A stretch of DNA of 64,000 nucleotides from Campylobacteraceae bacterium (GTDB lineage: Bacteria; Campylobacterota; Campylobacteria; Campylobacterales; Arcobacteraceae). Below the pieces are notes generated by a model. That model was not told the origin of the DNA, did not search any database, and worked only from the letters and a program-made list of their open reading frames with translations. The DNA lies in NCBI GenBank assembly GCA_013215945.1, contig JABSOM010000001.1, positions 1 to 64,000 on the forward strand. Direction: 5' to 3'. This document shows positions 37,966 to 47,539 of this stretch, piece after piece (the first letter of the stretch is position 1; each line of letters opens with the position of its first letter). A program made the translations under genes and the position numbers.

Positions 37966-40542
37966 TTATGATATTTCTACGCTAATGTGATTATTTACAT
38001 AATCAAAATGTACATTTGAACCTATTTTAATTTTATCTTCTAAAATTAAATCAGATAATTGGTCTTCAATAATTTCATACAATGCCCTCTTTATTGGTCT
38101 TGCTCCATAAGATACATCATAGGAGAACTCTGCAATATATTCTTTTGCATTTTTGCTTAAGAAAATATTTATTCCTTTTTCATTTACTTTTGTTTGAATT
38201 GCTTTAAATAAAATTTCAACAATACTGTTAACCGATTCTAAACTTAATTGTTCAAAAATAACAATCTCATCCAAACGGTTCAAAAATTCTGGTTTGAAAT
38301 AATGTTTAAGTTCCCCCAAAACAGCTGTTTTTCTTTCTTCTTTTCCATTTATACTTTGTATCACAGAAGAAGCCACATTTGAGGTTAAAATAATAATTGT
38401 ATTTTTAAAATCAATATTAACACCTTTATTATCAGTCAAACGCCCATCATCTAATACTTGTAAAAGTATATTAAGAACATCAGGATGAGCTTTTTCTATT
38501 TCATCAAAAAGAATTACGCAGTATGGTTTACGTCTAACTGCTTCACTTAACTGCCCACCTTCTTCATATCCAACATAACCAGGAGCTGCTCCTATTAATC
38601 TGGAAACTGAGTGTTTTTCCATATATTCACTCATATCAAAACGAATTAAAGACTCTTCATTATCAAATAAAAATTTGGACAATATTTTTGCTACTTGTGT
38701 TTTACCTACCCCAGTAGGTCCTAAAAACATAAAGGAACCAATAGGTTTACTTTCATCACTTAAACCTGCTTTATTACGTTTAATGGCTCTTGAAATAGCT
38801 TTTAATGCATCCTCTTGACCTACTACATCTTTTTTTAGAACCTGTTCAATTTCTAAAATTCTTTTTTTCTCATTTTTAAGCATCTTATTAACTGGGATTC
38901 CTGTCCATCTTGATACAATGGAAGCAATAGTATCTTCATTAACACAATTTGAAAGCAAAGTGCCTTCTTCTTGCATTTGTTTCCATTTTATTTCATTTTG
39001 TTTTATTTGTTCTTCTAAAGCAGGAATTTCACCATATTCAATAGCTGCTGCTTTTTCAAAATTAGAAACGGCTTTTGCATTTTTTGCTTGATTTTTTAAA
39101 TCTTCTATTTTTGTTTTTAAAATACTTGAAGCATCAAAGGTTTCTTTTTCACTAATAAATCTTGCATCTAAAGCTCTTTTTTCTTCATTTAAGTTTTCTA
39201 AGTCTTTTTTTATCTCTTTTAATCTGGTTTTGTTTCTTGTGCTATCTTCCATTTTAAGTGCTTCATATTCAACATTCAAATTTTGTATATCTCTTTTTAT
39301 TTTCGCGATTATATTGGGTTCACTTTCAATTTGCATTCTTAATTCTGCACTGGCTTCATCAATTAAATCAATGGCTTTATCTGGCAAAAATCGGTCACTA
39401 ATATAACGATGGCTTAGTTTAGCAGCATGTACTAATGCCGAGTCTTGAATAGTTACATTATGATGTGTTTCTAGTTTTTCTTTTATTCCTCTTAACATTG
39501 CAATGGCTTCATTAACACTTGGTTCATCTACTTTTACTGTTTGAAATCTTCTTTGCATTGCTGTGTCTTTTTCAAAAAACTTTCTGTATTCTTTTAGCGT
39601 TGTAGCCCCAATAGTATGTAATTCCCCACGTGCTAGTGCTGGTTTTAAAATGTTAGCAGCATCCATAGAACCTTCTGCTGCTCCTGCTCCTATTAAAGTA
39701 TGAATTTCATCAACAAACAAAATAATATTACCTGCACGTTTAACTTCTTTTATAACTGTTTTAAGTCGCTCTTCAAACTCACCTCTGTATTTAGCTCCTG
39801 CAATTAAAGCAGATAAATCTAAGGTAATAATTTTTTTATTTAATAAAGAGGTTGGTACTTCTTTGTTTACAATTTTTTGTGCAAGGCCTTCTACTATTGC
39901 AGTTTTACCAGTACCTGGTTCTCCTATCAAAATAGGATTATTTTTTGTTTTTCGTATTAAAATTTGCATCATACGAGTTATTTGTTCATCTCTTCCAATA
40001 ACAGGATCTAAAAGATTCTCACGCGCTTTATCGTTTAGATTTATTCCATATTTATTTAAAGCATCCAAATTATCATCTGCGCTTGCTTTATCAATAATCG
40101 TTTCACCCCGTAAGGCTTGCAATTCTTTTTTTGCTTCACTTAAAGAAATATATTTACCAAGCAGAGTTTTTAGTTCTTTTTCATCAAAGTTAGCAAGTAA
40201 CCAAGTATCTATTGCAATAAAAGAATCTCCTAAACTGCTCATTAAACCTTGCGCTTTTTCAAAAGAATGCAATAAAGAGCTTGAGAGTTTAAGATTCTCT
40301 TTTTTTAAAGATGAGACTTTAGATAAAGTACTTGCATACGATTTTGTTTCCAATTCAATAGCTGTTTTATCCACATTCATTTTATTAAGAAGCTGATTAA
40401 GAACAGAAGAACTGTTAGTAATTAAAGCCCAAAATAAATGCACTATTTGTACTTCTTGATTTTTATTATGTAAAGACAAAGCAAAAGCACTGTCTAAACT
40501 TTCGCTTAATTGATTGGTTAGTTTTTCAAATATATTATTCAT
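37966..40542 (-). CDS. clpB: Disaggregase ClpB
   Basis: A Hsp100 ATPase that rescues aggregated proteins with DnaK. The 858 residues have the Clp-N repeats (1-150), NBD1 with GEPGTGKT (about 205-212), a middle coiled-coil domain (about 400-530, rich in Lys/Glu), NBD2 with GPTGVGKT and a C-terminal D2 domain. Full-length M-domain and two intact Walker A motifs indicate ClpB rather than ClpA or ClpC. A CIRCE element and a near-consensus promoter precede it, pointing to HrcA repression. Confidence 0.97.
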   Translation of the reverse strand: MNNIFEKLTNQLSESLDSAFALSLHNKNQEVQIVHLFWALITNSSSVLNQLLNKMNVDKTAIELETKSYASTLSKVSSLKKENLKLSSSLLHSFEKAQGLMSSLGDSFIAIDTWLLANFDEKELKTLLGKYISLSEAKKELQALRGETIIDKASADDNLDALNKYGINLNDKARENLLDPVIGRDEQITRMMQILIRKTKNNPILIGEPGTGKTAIVEGLAQKIVNKEVPTSLLNKKIITLDLSALIAGAKYRGEFEERLKTVIKEVKRAGNIILFVDEIHTLIGAGAAEGSMDAANILKPALARGELHTIGATTLKEYRKFFEKDTAMQRRFQTVKVDEPSVNEAIAMLRGIKEKLETHHNVTIQDSALVHAAKLSHRYISDRFLPDKAIDLIDEASAELRMQIESEPNIIAKIKRDIQNLNVEYEALKMEDSTRNKTRLKEIKKDLENLNEEKRALDARFISEKETFDASSILKTKIEDLKNQAKNAKAVSNFEKAAAIEYGEIPALEEQIKQNEIKWKQMQEEGTLLSNCVNEDTIASIVSRWTGIPVNKMLKNEKKRILEIEQVLKKDVVGQEDALKAISRAIKRNKAGLSDESKPIGSFMFLGPTGVGKTQVAKILSKFLFDNEESLIRFDMSEYMEKHSVSRLIGAAPGYVGYEEGGQLSEAVRRKPYCVILFDEIEKAHPDVLNILLQVLDDGRLTDNKGVNIDFKNTIIILTSNVASSVIQSINGKEERKTAVLGELKHYFKPEFLNRLDEIVIFEQLSLESVNSIVEILFKAIQTKVNEKGINIFLSKNAKEYIAEFSYDVSYGARPIKRALYEIIEDQLSDLILEDKIKIGSNVHFDYVNNHISVEIS

Positions 40543-40552
40543 TATTTTCCCT

Positions 40553-40579
40553 TTAGCACTCTTGTATCTCTAGTGCTAA
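40553..40579 (-). promoter_or_regulatory. CIRCE operator (HrcA site) upstream of clpB
   Basis: TTAGCACTC-N9-TAGTGCTAA matches the CIRCE consensus (TTAGCACTC-N9-GAGTGCTAA) except for one base. It lies between the promoter and the AGGG ribosome site, about 11 bp before the clpB ATG, the classic HrcA position. Confidence 0.9.
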
Positions 40580-40583
40580 AATC

Positions 40584-40613
40584 ATTATATCAACTTTAGT
40601 CAATGTATGTCAA
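40584..40613 (-). promoter_or_regulatory. clpB promoter (-35 TTGACA, -10 TATAAT)
   Basis: On the minus strand, TTGACA (40608-40613) and TATAAT (40584-40589) are separated by 18 bp and lie just upstream of the CIRCE element. A perfect -35 is unusual for this phylum. Confidence 0.75.
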
Positions 40614-40679
40614 GTACTTATTAAGTATTTAAAATAGAATTTACTAATCTTAGCTATAATTACGTAATTAAAACAAGGA

Positions 40680-41234
40680 ATGTATGTGTTATGTGGAATT
40701 GATGAAGCAGGAAGAGGCCCATTAGCTGGTCCTCTAGTAGTAGCAGGAGTTATTTTAAAAAAAGAAATACAAGAATTAAATGATTCAAAAGTTTTAAGTG
40801 AAAAAAAGAGAGAAATCCTTTTTGAGCCTATTAAAGAACACTCACATTATCATATTGTTTTTATTAGTGCAAAAACCATTGATGAAAAAGGTTTATCTTT
40901 GTGTTTGAAAAATGCAATTTTGGAGATAATGTCAGAACTCAAAGCCTATACTAAAGCATTTTTAATGGATGGGAATACTTCTTTTGGCATTGATGATTTA
41001 GATCATTTAATAAAAGCAGATGCATTAATAAAAGAAGTAAGTGCTGCTTCGATTTTAGCAAAAGTATCAAGAGACAGATATATGTGTAAAATTGCACCTT
41101 ATTACAAAAACTATGATTTTGAAAAACATAAGGGTTATGGAACAAAAGCCCATGTAGAAAAAATAAAAGAATTTGGGCGCAGCGATGAACACCGTTTTAC
41201 ATTTAAACTAAAAGCCTTAGGAGAAAATAAATAA
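40680..41234 (+). CDS. rnhB: Ribonuclease HII
   Basis: It removes RNA from RNA-DNA hybrids and misincorporated ribonucleotides. The 184 residues contain CGIDEAGRGPLAGPLVV (catalytic Asp8, Glu9), DSKVLSEKKRE, FLMDGN (catalytic Asp) and AASILAKVSRDRYM. The start ATG follows AAGGA. It is divergent from clpB and convergent with the thiamine-binding-family gene. Confidence 0.96.
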   Translation: MYVLCGIDEAGRGPLAGPLVVAGVILKKEIQELNDSKVLSEKKREILFEPIKEHSHYHIVFISAKTIDEKGLSLCLKNAILEIMSELKAYTKAFLMDGNTSFGIDDLDHLIKADALIKEVSAASILAKVSRDRYMCKIAPYYKNYDFEKHKGYGTKAHVEKIKEFGRSDEHRFTFKLKALGENK

Positions 41235-41256
41235 AACCCTAAGGTTTTATTTATTT
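41225..41256. terminator. Bidirectional terminator over both stop codons (rnhB/41251 gene)
   Basis: A 14-bp perfect stem AAATAAATAAAACC/GGTTTTATTTATTT with a CTAA loop. It contains the stop codon of rnhB in its left arm and overlaps that of the convergent gene in its right arm. Both outer arms give U-rich ends. Confidence 0.88.
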
Positions 41257-41565
41257 ACAAACTTCCCCTATATGATTTTCTATGGAGTTAATTTTACCTT
41301 TTAGTCTGTTATTATGCCCTTTTCTAATATCCATTTTAAGAGTAGAAAAAACTCTGTTACAACCTAGGTCCTCCAAAATCTTATAACATTTAGCAGTTAA
41401 GTCAAGAGCTTCCTCTATTGTATTTGTTTCAATAAGAGTTGCCATTGCTGTTAATTGATAATCAAAACCACTTTTCCGAATCAAAGCAATAACTTGTGAA
41501 ACATATTCACTTTTACTTTCCTCTTTATTCGTAGGGAACATTGAAAGTTCTAATAATACACTCAC
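41251..41565 (-). CDS. Thiamine-binding protein family (MTH1187/YkoF-like)
   Basis: A 104-residue protein resembling PF01910. The N-terminus MSVLLELSMFPTNKEES, the middle MATLIETNTIEEALDLTAKCY and the C-terminus IDIRKG-like segment (KMDIRKGHNNRLKGK) follow the family's ferredoxin-like layout. Structures of relatives bind thiamine, but physiological function is unclear. The start is GTG with AAGG 8 nt upstream. Confidence 0.8.
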   Translation of the reverse strand: MSVLLELSMFPTNKEESKSEYVSQVIALIRKSGFDYQLTAMATLIETNTIEEALDLTAKCYKILEDLGCNRVFSTLKMDIRKGHNNRLKGKINSIENHIGEVCK

Positions 41566-41862
41566 GTTTAACCTTTTTAATTTAATAAAATGATTATATC
41601 TAAACTAATTTTATATTTATCAAAAGCTTTTTTTTATCACTATTCTAATAAAAGTTAAAATATATTATTTATTTTAACAATATAGCTTAAAATAGGCTAT
41701 TGATAAAGTTATTTTAAGAAATAATATTATTATTTTACCTTTCATAAAATTCTTTTTACTTTATAAATTACTTATTATTTTTATATTAGTTTCATATATA
41801 ATTGGATATATTATAAGAGTAGAAGATAGAATTATTTTTTAGATTACACAAAAGGAAATACA
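41566..41862. other. 297-bp AT-rich divergent intergenic region
   Basis: It holds the leaders of two divergent genes. A 9-bp hairpin GTTAAAATA/TATTTTAAC (41654-41678, 7-nt loop) is visible, and -10-like TATATT/TATAAG words lie about 40-55 bp before the plus-strand gene. No further gene is seen. Confidence 0.5.
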
Positions 41863-42201
41863 ATGCAAATAGAAATGACTGCAGAAGTTGTTTTATCGCA
41901 ACTTGGTTATACAAAAAGTGATACCGCTTTAAAACAAGCAGAAATAATGATTAATAATACAGGTAACTTTGAAAAGTTTGCAAAACATATTCTAAGTTTA
42001 AATGACCATCTTAAAAAAATGAATGCTTATGTTGGGCTTTCAAATCAAACTGATTATTTAAAAATAAAATGTGATGAAAATGATGCCGAAGAAATCTTAG
42101 AAGAGTTTCATGAAGAAGTTCTACATTGGTCAAATAAATACAATGTAAAACTTGAAAAAATGCCATCTAAACCTATTTATTATATATTAGGTACTGTTTA
42201 A
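41863..42201 (+). CDS. Conserved-looking hypothetical protein
   Basis: I do not recognise this 112-residue protein. It is acidic and soluble with no signal or membrane segment. It is predicted mostly helical in its first 80 residues (TAEVVLSQLGYTKSDTALKQ, EDAEEILEEFHEEVLHW-like) and ends in a Pro/Tyr-rich strand (MPSKPIYYILGTV). The ATG follows a good AAAGGA site with 8-nt spacing, which supports it being real. Its stop overlaps the convergent msr gene stop by 4 bp. Confidence 0.75.
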   Translation: MQIEMTAEVVLSQLGYTKSDTALKQAEIMINNTGNFEKFAKHILSLNDHLKKMNAYVGLSNQTDYLKIKCDENDAEEILEEFHEEVLHWSNKYNVKLEKMPSKPIYYILGTV

Positions 42202-43049
42202 AATATTTTTTTATGAGCATGACAATAAGGCATCGTTTGATGCCTTATGTAATAATCTTGGTGATAATCTTCCGCCACATAAAAGGTTTGCATTTCATTT
42301 AATGTTGTAGCGACATCATAACTCATGGATTCTAAAGCATCAATTATTTCTAAAGCAGTATTATATTCTAGTGAATTTAAATAGAAAATAGCAGATAAGT
42401 ATTGTGAACCAATATCAGGACCTTGACCATTTGTTTGAGTAAAATCATGAATTTCAAAAAACAATTCTAAGAGTTCTTTATAAGATACTTTTGAAGAATC
42501 ATACTCAACTTGTACAACTTCTAAATGTCCCGAATTACCCGTACAAATGTCTTCATACGTAGGATTATTTAAGTGTCCTCCCATATATCCTGATTTAACC
42601 TTAACAACTCCCTCTTTTTTTTGGAAATAATATTCAACGCCCCAAAAACATCCCGCTGCAAAATATGCAAAAGATTTATTTATATTCTTTTTATCACCAG
42701 CTAAAAACTTCAAAGACATAGAATTAACACAATGTCTTGTGTTTTTTGGCGTAAAATGTTCACCTTCAAAAACATGGCCCAAATGGCCCTCACATTTAGC
42801 ACAAACAATTTCTATTCTTGAACCATCACTATCTGGTATTCTTTTAACATTTTCCAAATTGTCATCAAAACTTGGCCATCCACATCCAGAAGAGAACTTA
42901 TTTTCTGATTTATATAAAGGAGTATTGCATTTTTTGCATACAAAAACACCTTCTTCATAAAAATCATTGTATTCCCCAGAAAAAGCACGTTCAGTACCTT
43001 TTTGCTCAATCACTCTTTTTTCTTCATCATTTAATTCATTGTAATCCAT
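42198..43049 (-). CDS. msrBA: Bifunctional methionine sulfoxide reductase MsrB-MsrA
   Basis: One polypeptide of 283 residues repairs both R- and S-methionine sulfoxide. MsrB comes first (about 1-120): zinc Cys38/41/83/86 and catalytic Cys107 in RHCVNS. MsrA follows (about 127-283) with GCFWGVEYYF (catalytic Cys134) and SGHLEVVQVEYD. The B-then-A order is one of the known fusions. No signal peptide, so cytoplasmic. Confidence 0.94.
   Translation of the reverse strand: MDYNELNDEEKRVIEQKGTERAFSGEYNDFYEEGVFVCKKCNTPLYKSENKFSSGCGWPSFDDNLENVKRIPDSDGSRIEIVCAKCEGHLGHVFEGEHFTPKNTRHCVNSMSLKFLAGDKKNINKSFAYFAAGCFWGVEYYFQKKEGVVKVKSGYMGGHLNNPTYEDICTGNSGHLEVVQVEYDSSKVSYKELLELFFEIHDFTQTNGQGPDIGSQYLSAIFYLNSLEYNTALEIIDALESMSYDVATTLNEMQTFYVAEDYHQDYYIRHQTMPYCHAHKKIF
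42225..42248 (+). terminator. Hairpin inside the 3' end of msrBA, candidate terminator of the upstream plus-strand gene
   Basis: A perfect 10-bp stem ATAAGGCATC/GATGCCTTAT with a GTTT loop lies 24 bp after the stop of the plus-strand hypothetical gene but within msrBA coding sequence. The downstream tract is not T-rich. Confidence 0.4.
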
Positions 43050-43367
43050 AATAACCTCTATAATATATTCTTGTTTATTTACTAATCCTACTTAATAATT
43101 TTAACAAATATTTTTGTACATAATGATAAAAAAAATAAATAGTTTATTCCTTTAATTTAGAATGGATATTTATTGATATTTTTAATCATTTTATAAAAAA
43201 ATATTCAAATCAAAAATAAGTGTTTTATTATCATCCCTAGTATTTCGCTTATATATCAAGATAATGTATTCATCTTTAAAAGAGCTAAATTTTTTAATTT
43301 AGCTAGACATATTGATATACATTGTCATTATTCCCAAAATACTCTTTTTATTTATTTTAACTACGTA
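43050..43367. other. 318-bp AT-rich intergenic region
   Basis: It separates the msrBA start from the FAH-family gene's stop (same strand). It contains one clear hairpin (43283-43304) and presumably the msrBA promoter. I see no gene or repeat in it. Confidence 0.55.
43283..43304 (-). terminator. Terminator after the FAH-family gene
   Basis: A 9-bp perfect stem AGCTAAATT/AATTTAGCT with a TTTT loop, followed on the minus strand by CTTTT. It lies about 64 bp after the FAH-family stop. Confidence 0.55.
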
Positions 43368-43982
43368 TTATGAAACAATAAATTCTTTTTCTAAAATTGT
43401 TTTTCCATTTAAAAGGATTTTTCCTAAAAAAACATCCTTGATTTTAAATGTTCCTACCCCTTTTGGTGTTCCACTCATTAATATATCATTTTGCTCAAAA
43501 GAATTAAAACTGTTAAACTCTTTGATAATGTCATTGGGTTTATTAATCATTAAATCATATCCGCCAACTTGTTTAAGCTCCCCATTTATATATAACTCTA
43601 AACTTAAATCTTTAACATCTTCATCACAAGAAATAAAATCAGAAAAAACAGCAGCATTTTTAAACGATTTTGCTCTCTCCCAAGGAAGTCCTTTCTTTTT
43701 TAATTCACTTTGTTTTTCTCTTAAAGTCATATCTAAACCAAAAGCTACTGCATGAATTTTATTATCTTTAATTAAAAAACTAAGTTCAGCTTCATAATGG
43801 CAAGAAGGTTGATCTTTTGGAAATAAGATAGAAGAAGAAATAGAAGAATTTGGTTTAATAAAAAATACCATTTCACTAGGAACTTCATTTTGTAACTCTT
43901 TAATATGCTCACTGTAATTTCGTCCAATACAAACGACCTTTGAAACCGTAATTTTCTCATTATTTAAACATAAACTTGTCAT
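43368..43982 (-). CDS. Fumarylacetoacetate hydrolase family protein
   Basis: The 204 residues form a single FAH C-terminal domain: VVCIGRNYSEHIKEL, then FFIKPNSSI, CHYEAELSFLI (metal-binding Glu pair) and ILMSGTPKGVGTFKI. This matches the YcgM/acylpyruvase type, which hydrolyses acylpyruvates or decarboxylates oxaloacetate. The exact substrate cannot be read from sequence. The Nudix gene lies 10 bp upstream, so they are probably co-transcribed. Confidence 0.9.
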   Translation of the reverse strand: MTSLCLNNEKITVSKVVCIGRNYSEHIKELQNEVPSEMVFFIKPNSSISSSILFPKDQPSCHYEAELSFLIKDNKIHAVAFGLDMTLREKQSELKKKGLPWERAKSFKNAAVFSDFISCDEDVKDLSLELYINGELKQVGGYDLMINKPNDIIKEFNSFNSFEQNDILMSGTPKGVGTFKIKDVFLGKILLNGKTILEKEFIVS

Positions 43983-43992
43983 TTTTTTCCTT

Positions 43993-44658
43993 CTAATATT
44001 TTTTAAGTAAATCGTTAATAATCAATGCAGTAAGGCCCCAAATAACTTCACCTTCATATTTATATACCCAAACTTGATACTCTTTTTCTATCCAAGTTTT
44101 TTGATAATGCAAAGGTAAATTAAGCTCTTTTGCGGGGAAATGTATGTTTTTATTTCCCTCATCATCAATAGAATAAGGCTTAACTTCAGCACGTAAGGTA
44201 TACACTTCTGCTTTAGTATTTTTAAAAAAAGACATAGGAACTAAGAGTGTTTTTTCAACCTCACTTGGATCTAATACCATATTATTTAGTGCTTTTTTCT
44301 TTACAAGACCAACAAAAGATTCAACAACCACACCATAAGAAGTAACAAGAGTATCTAATTGCCCTATAATCTTTATATCTTTTTTTCTAATTCCTAACTC
44401 TTCTTTTGTTTCACGTAAAGCAGTATGTTTAAAACTTTTATCACTTTTTTCAACTCTACCCCCTGGGAAACAAATATCCCCACCTTGCCTAATATCTTTG
44501 GCACGTTTTTGAAGTAAAATATAATATTCATTTTGAAGTTTTACAAGTGGAATTAAAATACTTGAATTAAAGTATCGTTCACGGCCTAAAATACCAGGAG
44601 TTAAGGGTAAATTGTGTTTTAATTTTTCTAAATCTTTTTTTTTCATTACTAATAACAT
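43993..44658 (-). CDS. Nudix hydrolase, CoA-pyrophosphatase (NudL)-like
   Basis: The 221 residues carry the Nudix box as CFPGGRVEKSD...ALRETKEELGI (about 75-100) with the NudL-type upstream segment LLQKRAKDIRQGGDICFPGG (landmark RAKDIRQGG). Members cleave CoA or nucleoside diphosphate derivatives. The first ATG is used because AAAGAAAG precedes it; a second lies four codons on. Its Nudix box codons contain a 14-of-16 match to the parS consensus. Confidence 0.85.
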   Translation of the reverse strand: MLLVMKKKDLEKLKHNLPLTPGILGRERYFNSSILIPLVKLQNEYYILLQKRAKDIRQGGDICFPGGRVEKSDKSFKHTALRETKEELGIRKKDIKIIGQLDTLVTSYGVVVESFVGLVKKKALNNMVLDPSEVEKTLLVPMSFFKNTKAEVYTLRAEVKPYSIDDEGNKNIHFPAKELNLPLHYQKTWIEKEYQVWVYKYEGEVIWGLTALIINDLLKKY

Positions 44659-44740
44659 CTTTCTTTTTATAATGATATATTATATCAAATACATATAAAA
44701 GAAAAATAATTTACCCCTAAAATTACTTTTCTTTTTCTAA

Positions 44741-47356
44741 TTACAATAAGTTATTTGGTAAAATAATTGTGAACTCTGCACCTTTAAATATTCTATCTCT
44801 ATAAGTATATTCTTTATTTTCCACAAGTATTTGACCGTGCATATGTTTTGTAATAATCTCTGAACACATATATAACCCTATTCCAGTACCTTTAGATTCT
44901 TCTTTTGTCGTAAAATAAGGTTCGAATACTCGAGGAATATGATCTTCATGTATTCCGCCCGCATTGTCCCTAATTTTAATAATAATGTTAGTATCTTTTT
45001 TAATTGCAGAAACAAAAATTAATTTTTCTTCTGATTCATTACGAACGAATTCATCTCTGGCATTGGTTAAAATATTTATAAGCACTTGAGTAAACTCATT
45101 TTCTAGGGTTTTTAATTGGATATTTTTAGTATCTTTTATAATATTAATATCTTTGTATAAGTACTCAATAGCACTTAAGTTAATGGTTTTTTTAAGTGCA
45201 GAAGACAGATTAAATACTGTTTCTTTACTTGTTGGTTTAAAAAATGCAGAAAAATCTTCTATTACGTTTGACATATAACTTAATTGTGAACTTATATCGT
45301 GAACACAAACAGCAAAATCATCTTTTGTAAAGTTCTTATTGTCATAATTATCTCTTACAAAATAAACTAATAATGAAATATTATTAAGTGGTTGCCTCCA
45401 TTGATGGGCAATATTGGCAATCATTTCACCCATTGCGGCCATTTTTGTTTGTTGAAATAAAAGTTTATTTTTTCTTTCATTATTACGAACTTCAATTTTA
45501 ATTCTATTTTCTAAACCTGCATTTATTTTAACCAATTCAGAACTTTTTTCTAAAAGTTCTTTTCGTAATGCTTTATTTTTTTTGTTTAAAAAATACTGTT
45601 TATACAAAATAAAGATACATCCCAAAGTAAGAAAAAATAAAATTTGTGTTAATAATTTATAATTTATATCATCTTTATATTCAATAGAAGTCCATTTATT
45701 AAGCATTTCATTAACATCATCCGGGCTTACACTTAAAACAGCTTTATTAAGAATTTCTCCCAGGATTTTGTCCTCTTTTATATTAGCAATTCGTAAATTT
45801 GTAAAAAGATTTATTTTCCCAGAAATTTTTAATTCATTAGAATAGTTCTTTTGAAGAGTATACCAAGTACTTGCAATACTATCTATATATCCAAAAAGAT
45901 CTTCTTTATAGACCAATGAAAAACCATTATTTCCATTTAGTATTTCTACAAAAGTAATTTTAGGATATTTTTTTCTTAAGGCAGAAATTATTCTATGTCC
46001 TTTAGTAATTCCAATTTTTACATCAGATAAAGTACTCAAATCATTAATAAAAGAAATTTTATAATTTGTTGTTAATACATAAGGTATTTTAAAATAACTG
46101 GATGTAAAGTTAGCAAATTCACTTCTTTCTTTTGTTTTATGTAAAGAAGGAAGAATATCACATTTTTTATCTTCTAAATAATTTATGGATTGTGAAAAAG
46201 AGCTAGTATTTACTAAAACAAAAGGCATGTTAATTATTTTTGATATTTTATTCGAATAATCTGCTATAAAACCAATATGTTTGTCCTTTTTAATTGCACT
46301 GTAAGGCAAAGCATCGGGAAGAACACATAGCTTTAAATATTTTTTATTTTTTATATATTCAAGCTCTTCTTGCGTAAAAGAAATATTATTTGTTTTATTT
46401 AAAGGATTAACAAAATCTTTAATATTTATCTTTTGTGGTAATAAACCCATAACATTATACAAATCATAAATTCTTTGTATTTTGTCCATTTTAATTTCAC
46501 CCAGATTTAGGGTATTAAAATAAGAGAGTTTTGATAATTCTTTAGCTTCATAAATTAAAGCTTCTTTAGAAATATTTTGAGCATTGTATTTGTCTATAAT
46601 AATATCAACACTTTCCTTAATATTAGAATAGGCATATTTCCAACCTTTTAAAGAAGCTTCTTTAAATAGTTGTACTGTTTTTATATCTTTTTTTATTAGA
46701 TTTTCACTGGTAAACAAAAAATCACTGTACATATCAAAACCGAATTTTTTTGGATCAAAAATATTATACTCTATATTCTTTTTTTGCAATTCATAAGGAG
46801 ATTTTGAGATATAAGCAGAAATAACATCTGTTTTTTTATCAATCAAATCTTGTATATTATGGCTGTGTTTTAAAAAATTAATATCATCTAGTTTTACTTT
46901 ATGAGAACGAATCATCGCTTTTAAGGACACTTCACTTGCATCATCAATTGTTGTCATAATATTTTTTTTAGAAAAGTCCCTGATAGTATTAATATTAGAT
47001 TCTTTTGTACTTAATAATACTAAAGGAGTCGATTGAAACAAAGCATATAAAGCAACAATATTTCTATTTTTTGCACGCTCTAATAATAAGGTCTCACGTC
47101 CAATAGCAAAATCAATATTTTCATTACTAACTTCTAAAGGAATATCAATACCAAACTTAAAAGGAAGTATTGTTACATCAAGGCCCAGGTCTTTATAAAA
47201 GCCTTTTTCTTTTGCCATATAATAACCAGCAAACTGAAATTGATCAAACCATGACAATTGAAGTGTTACTTTTTTTAATTCTTTTGAATAAGCAGATATA
47301 TGTGCTAAAAATAGTATTAATAATATGACAGTAGTTTTTTTAAATAAAATATTCAA
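44741..47356 (-). CDS. Sensor histidine kinase with two periplasmic solute-binding domains
   Basis: The 871 residues are, in order, a signal/anchor (about 5-24), an NMT1/THI5-like domain (about 28-310; LQLSWFDQFQFAGYYMA), SBP_bac_3 (about 335-560), a membrane helix (about 566-586), a coiled linker, a HisKA-type dimerisation domain with IAHQWRQPLNN (phospho-acceptor His651) and HATPase_c (NARDEF, RDNAGGI, GTGIGLYMC). The start is TTG with AAGGA 7 nt upstream. No response regulator adjoins it, so its partner is elsewhere. It is a sensor paralogue of the GGDEF protein at 30907-33180. Confidence 0.9.
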   Translation of the reverse strand: MNILFKKTTVILLILFLAHISAYSKELKKVTLQLSWFDQFQFAGYYMAKEKGFYKDLGLDVTILPFKFGIDIPLEVSNENIDFAIGRETLLLERAKNRNIVALYALFQSTPLVLLSTKESNINTIRDFSKKNIMTTIDDASEVSLKAMIRSHKVKLDDINFLKHSHNIQDLIDKKTDVISAYISKSPYELQKKNIEYNIFDPKKFGFDMYSDFLFTSENLIKKDIKTVQLFKEASLKGWKYAYSNIKESVDIIIDKYNAQNISKEALIYEAKELSKLSYFNTLNLGEIKMDKIQRIYDLYNVMGLLPQKINIKDFVNPLNKTNNISFTQEELEYIKNKKYLKLCVLPDALPYSAIKKDKHIGFIADYSNKISKIINMPFVLVNTSSFSQSINYLEDKKCDILPSLHKTKERSEFANFTSSYFKIPYVLTTNYKISFINDLSTLSDVKIGITKGHRIISALRKKYPKITFVEILNGNNGFSLVYKEDLFGYIDSIASTWYTLQKNYSNELKISGKINLFTNLRIANIKEDKILGEILNKAVLSVSPDDVNEMLNKWTSIEYKDDINYKLLTQILFFLTLGCIFILYKQYFLNKKNKALRKELLEKSSELVKINAGLENRIKIEVRNNERKNKLLFQQTKMAAMGEMIANIAHQWRQPLNNISLLVYFVRDNYDNKNFTKDDFAVCVHDISSQLSYMSNVIEDFSAFFKPTSKETVFNLSSALKKTINLSAIEYLYKDINIIKDTKNIQLKTLENEFTQVLINILTNARDEFVRNESEEKLIFVSAIKKDTNIIIKIRDNAGGIHEDHIPRVFEPYFTTKEESKGTGIGLYMCSEIITKHMHGQILVENKEYTYRDRIFKGAEFTIILPNNLL

Positions 47357-47539
47357 TTAATATCCTTAGGGATTTTAAAAATTATATCTCATTAAAATTG
47401 AAAAACAGTTACATTTTTAAAATATAGTTTTTTTTTAAGAAAATAAGTATTTTATACACAAAAAAACATATTATTGAATTATGAACTTGAATATGCAGGA
47501 ATAAAACACTATATGTACGGTGTTATTCTATTTTATAAA

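Noticed and set aside
39863-40396. 177-residue open frame antisense to clpB, and similar long frames on the opposite strand of purL, purH, HI0933, yidC and tolA
   Set aside because: They lie wholly inside strongly conserved genes on the other strand, lack ribosome sites or domains, and reflect AT-rich codon structure.
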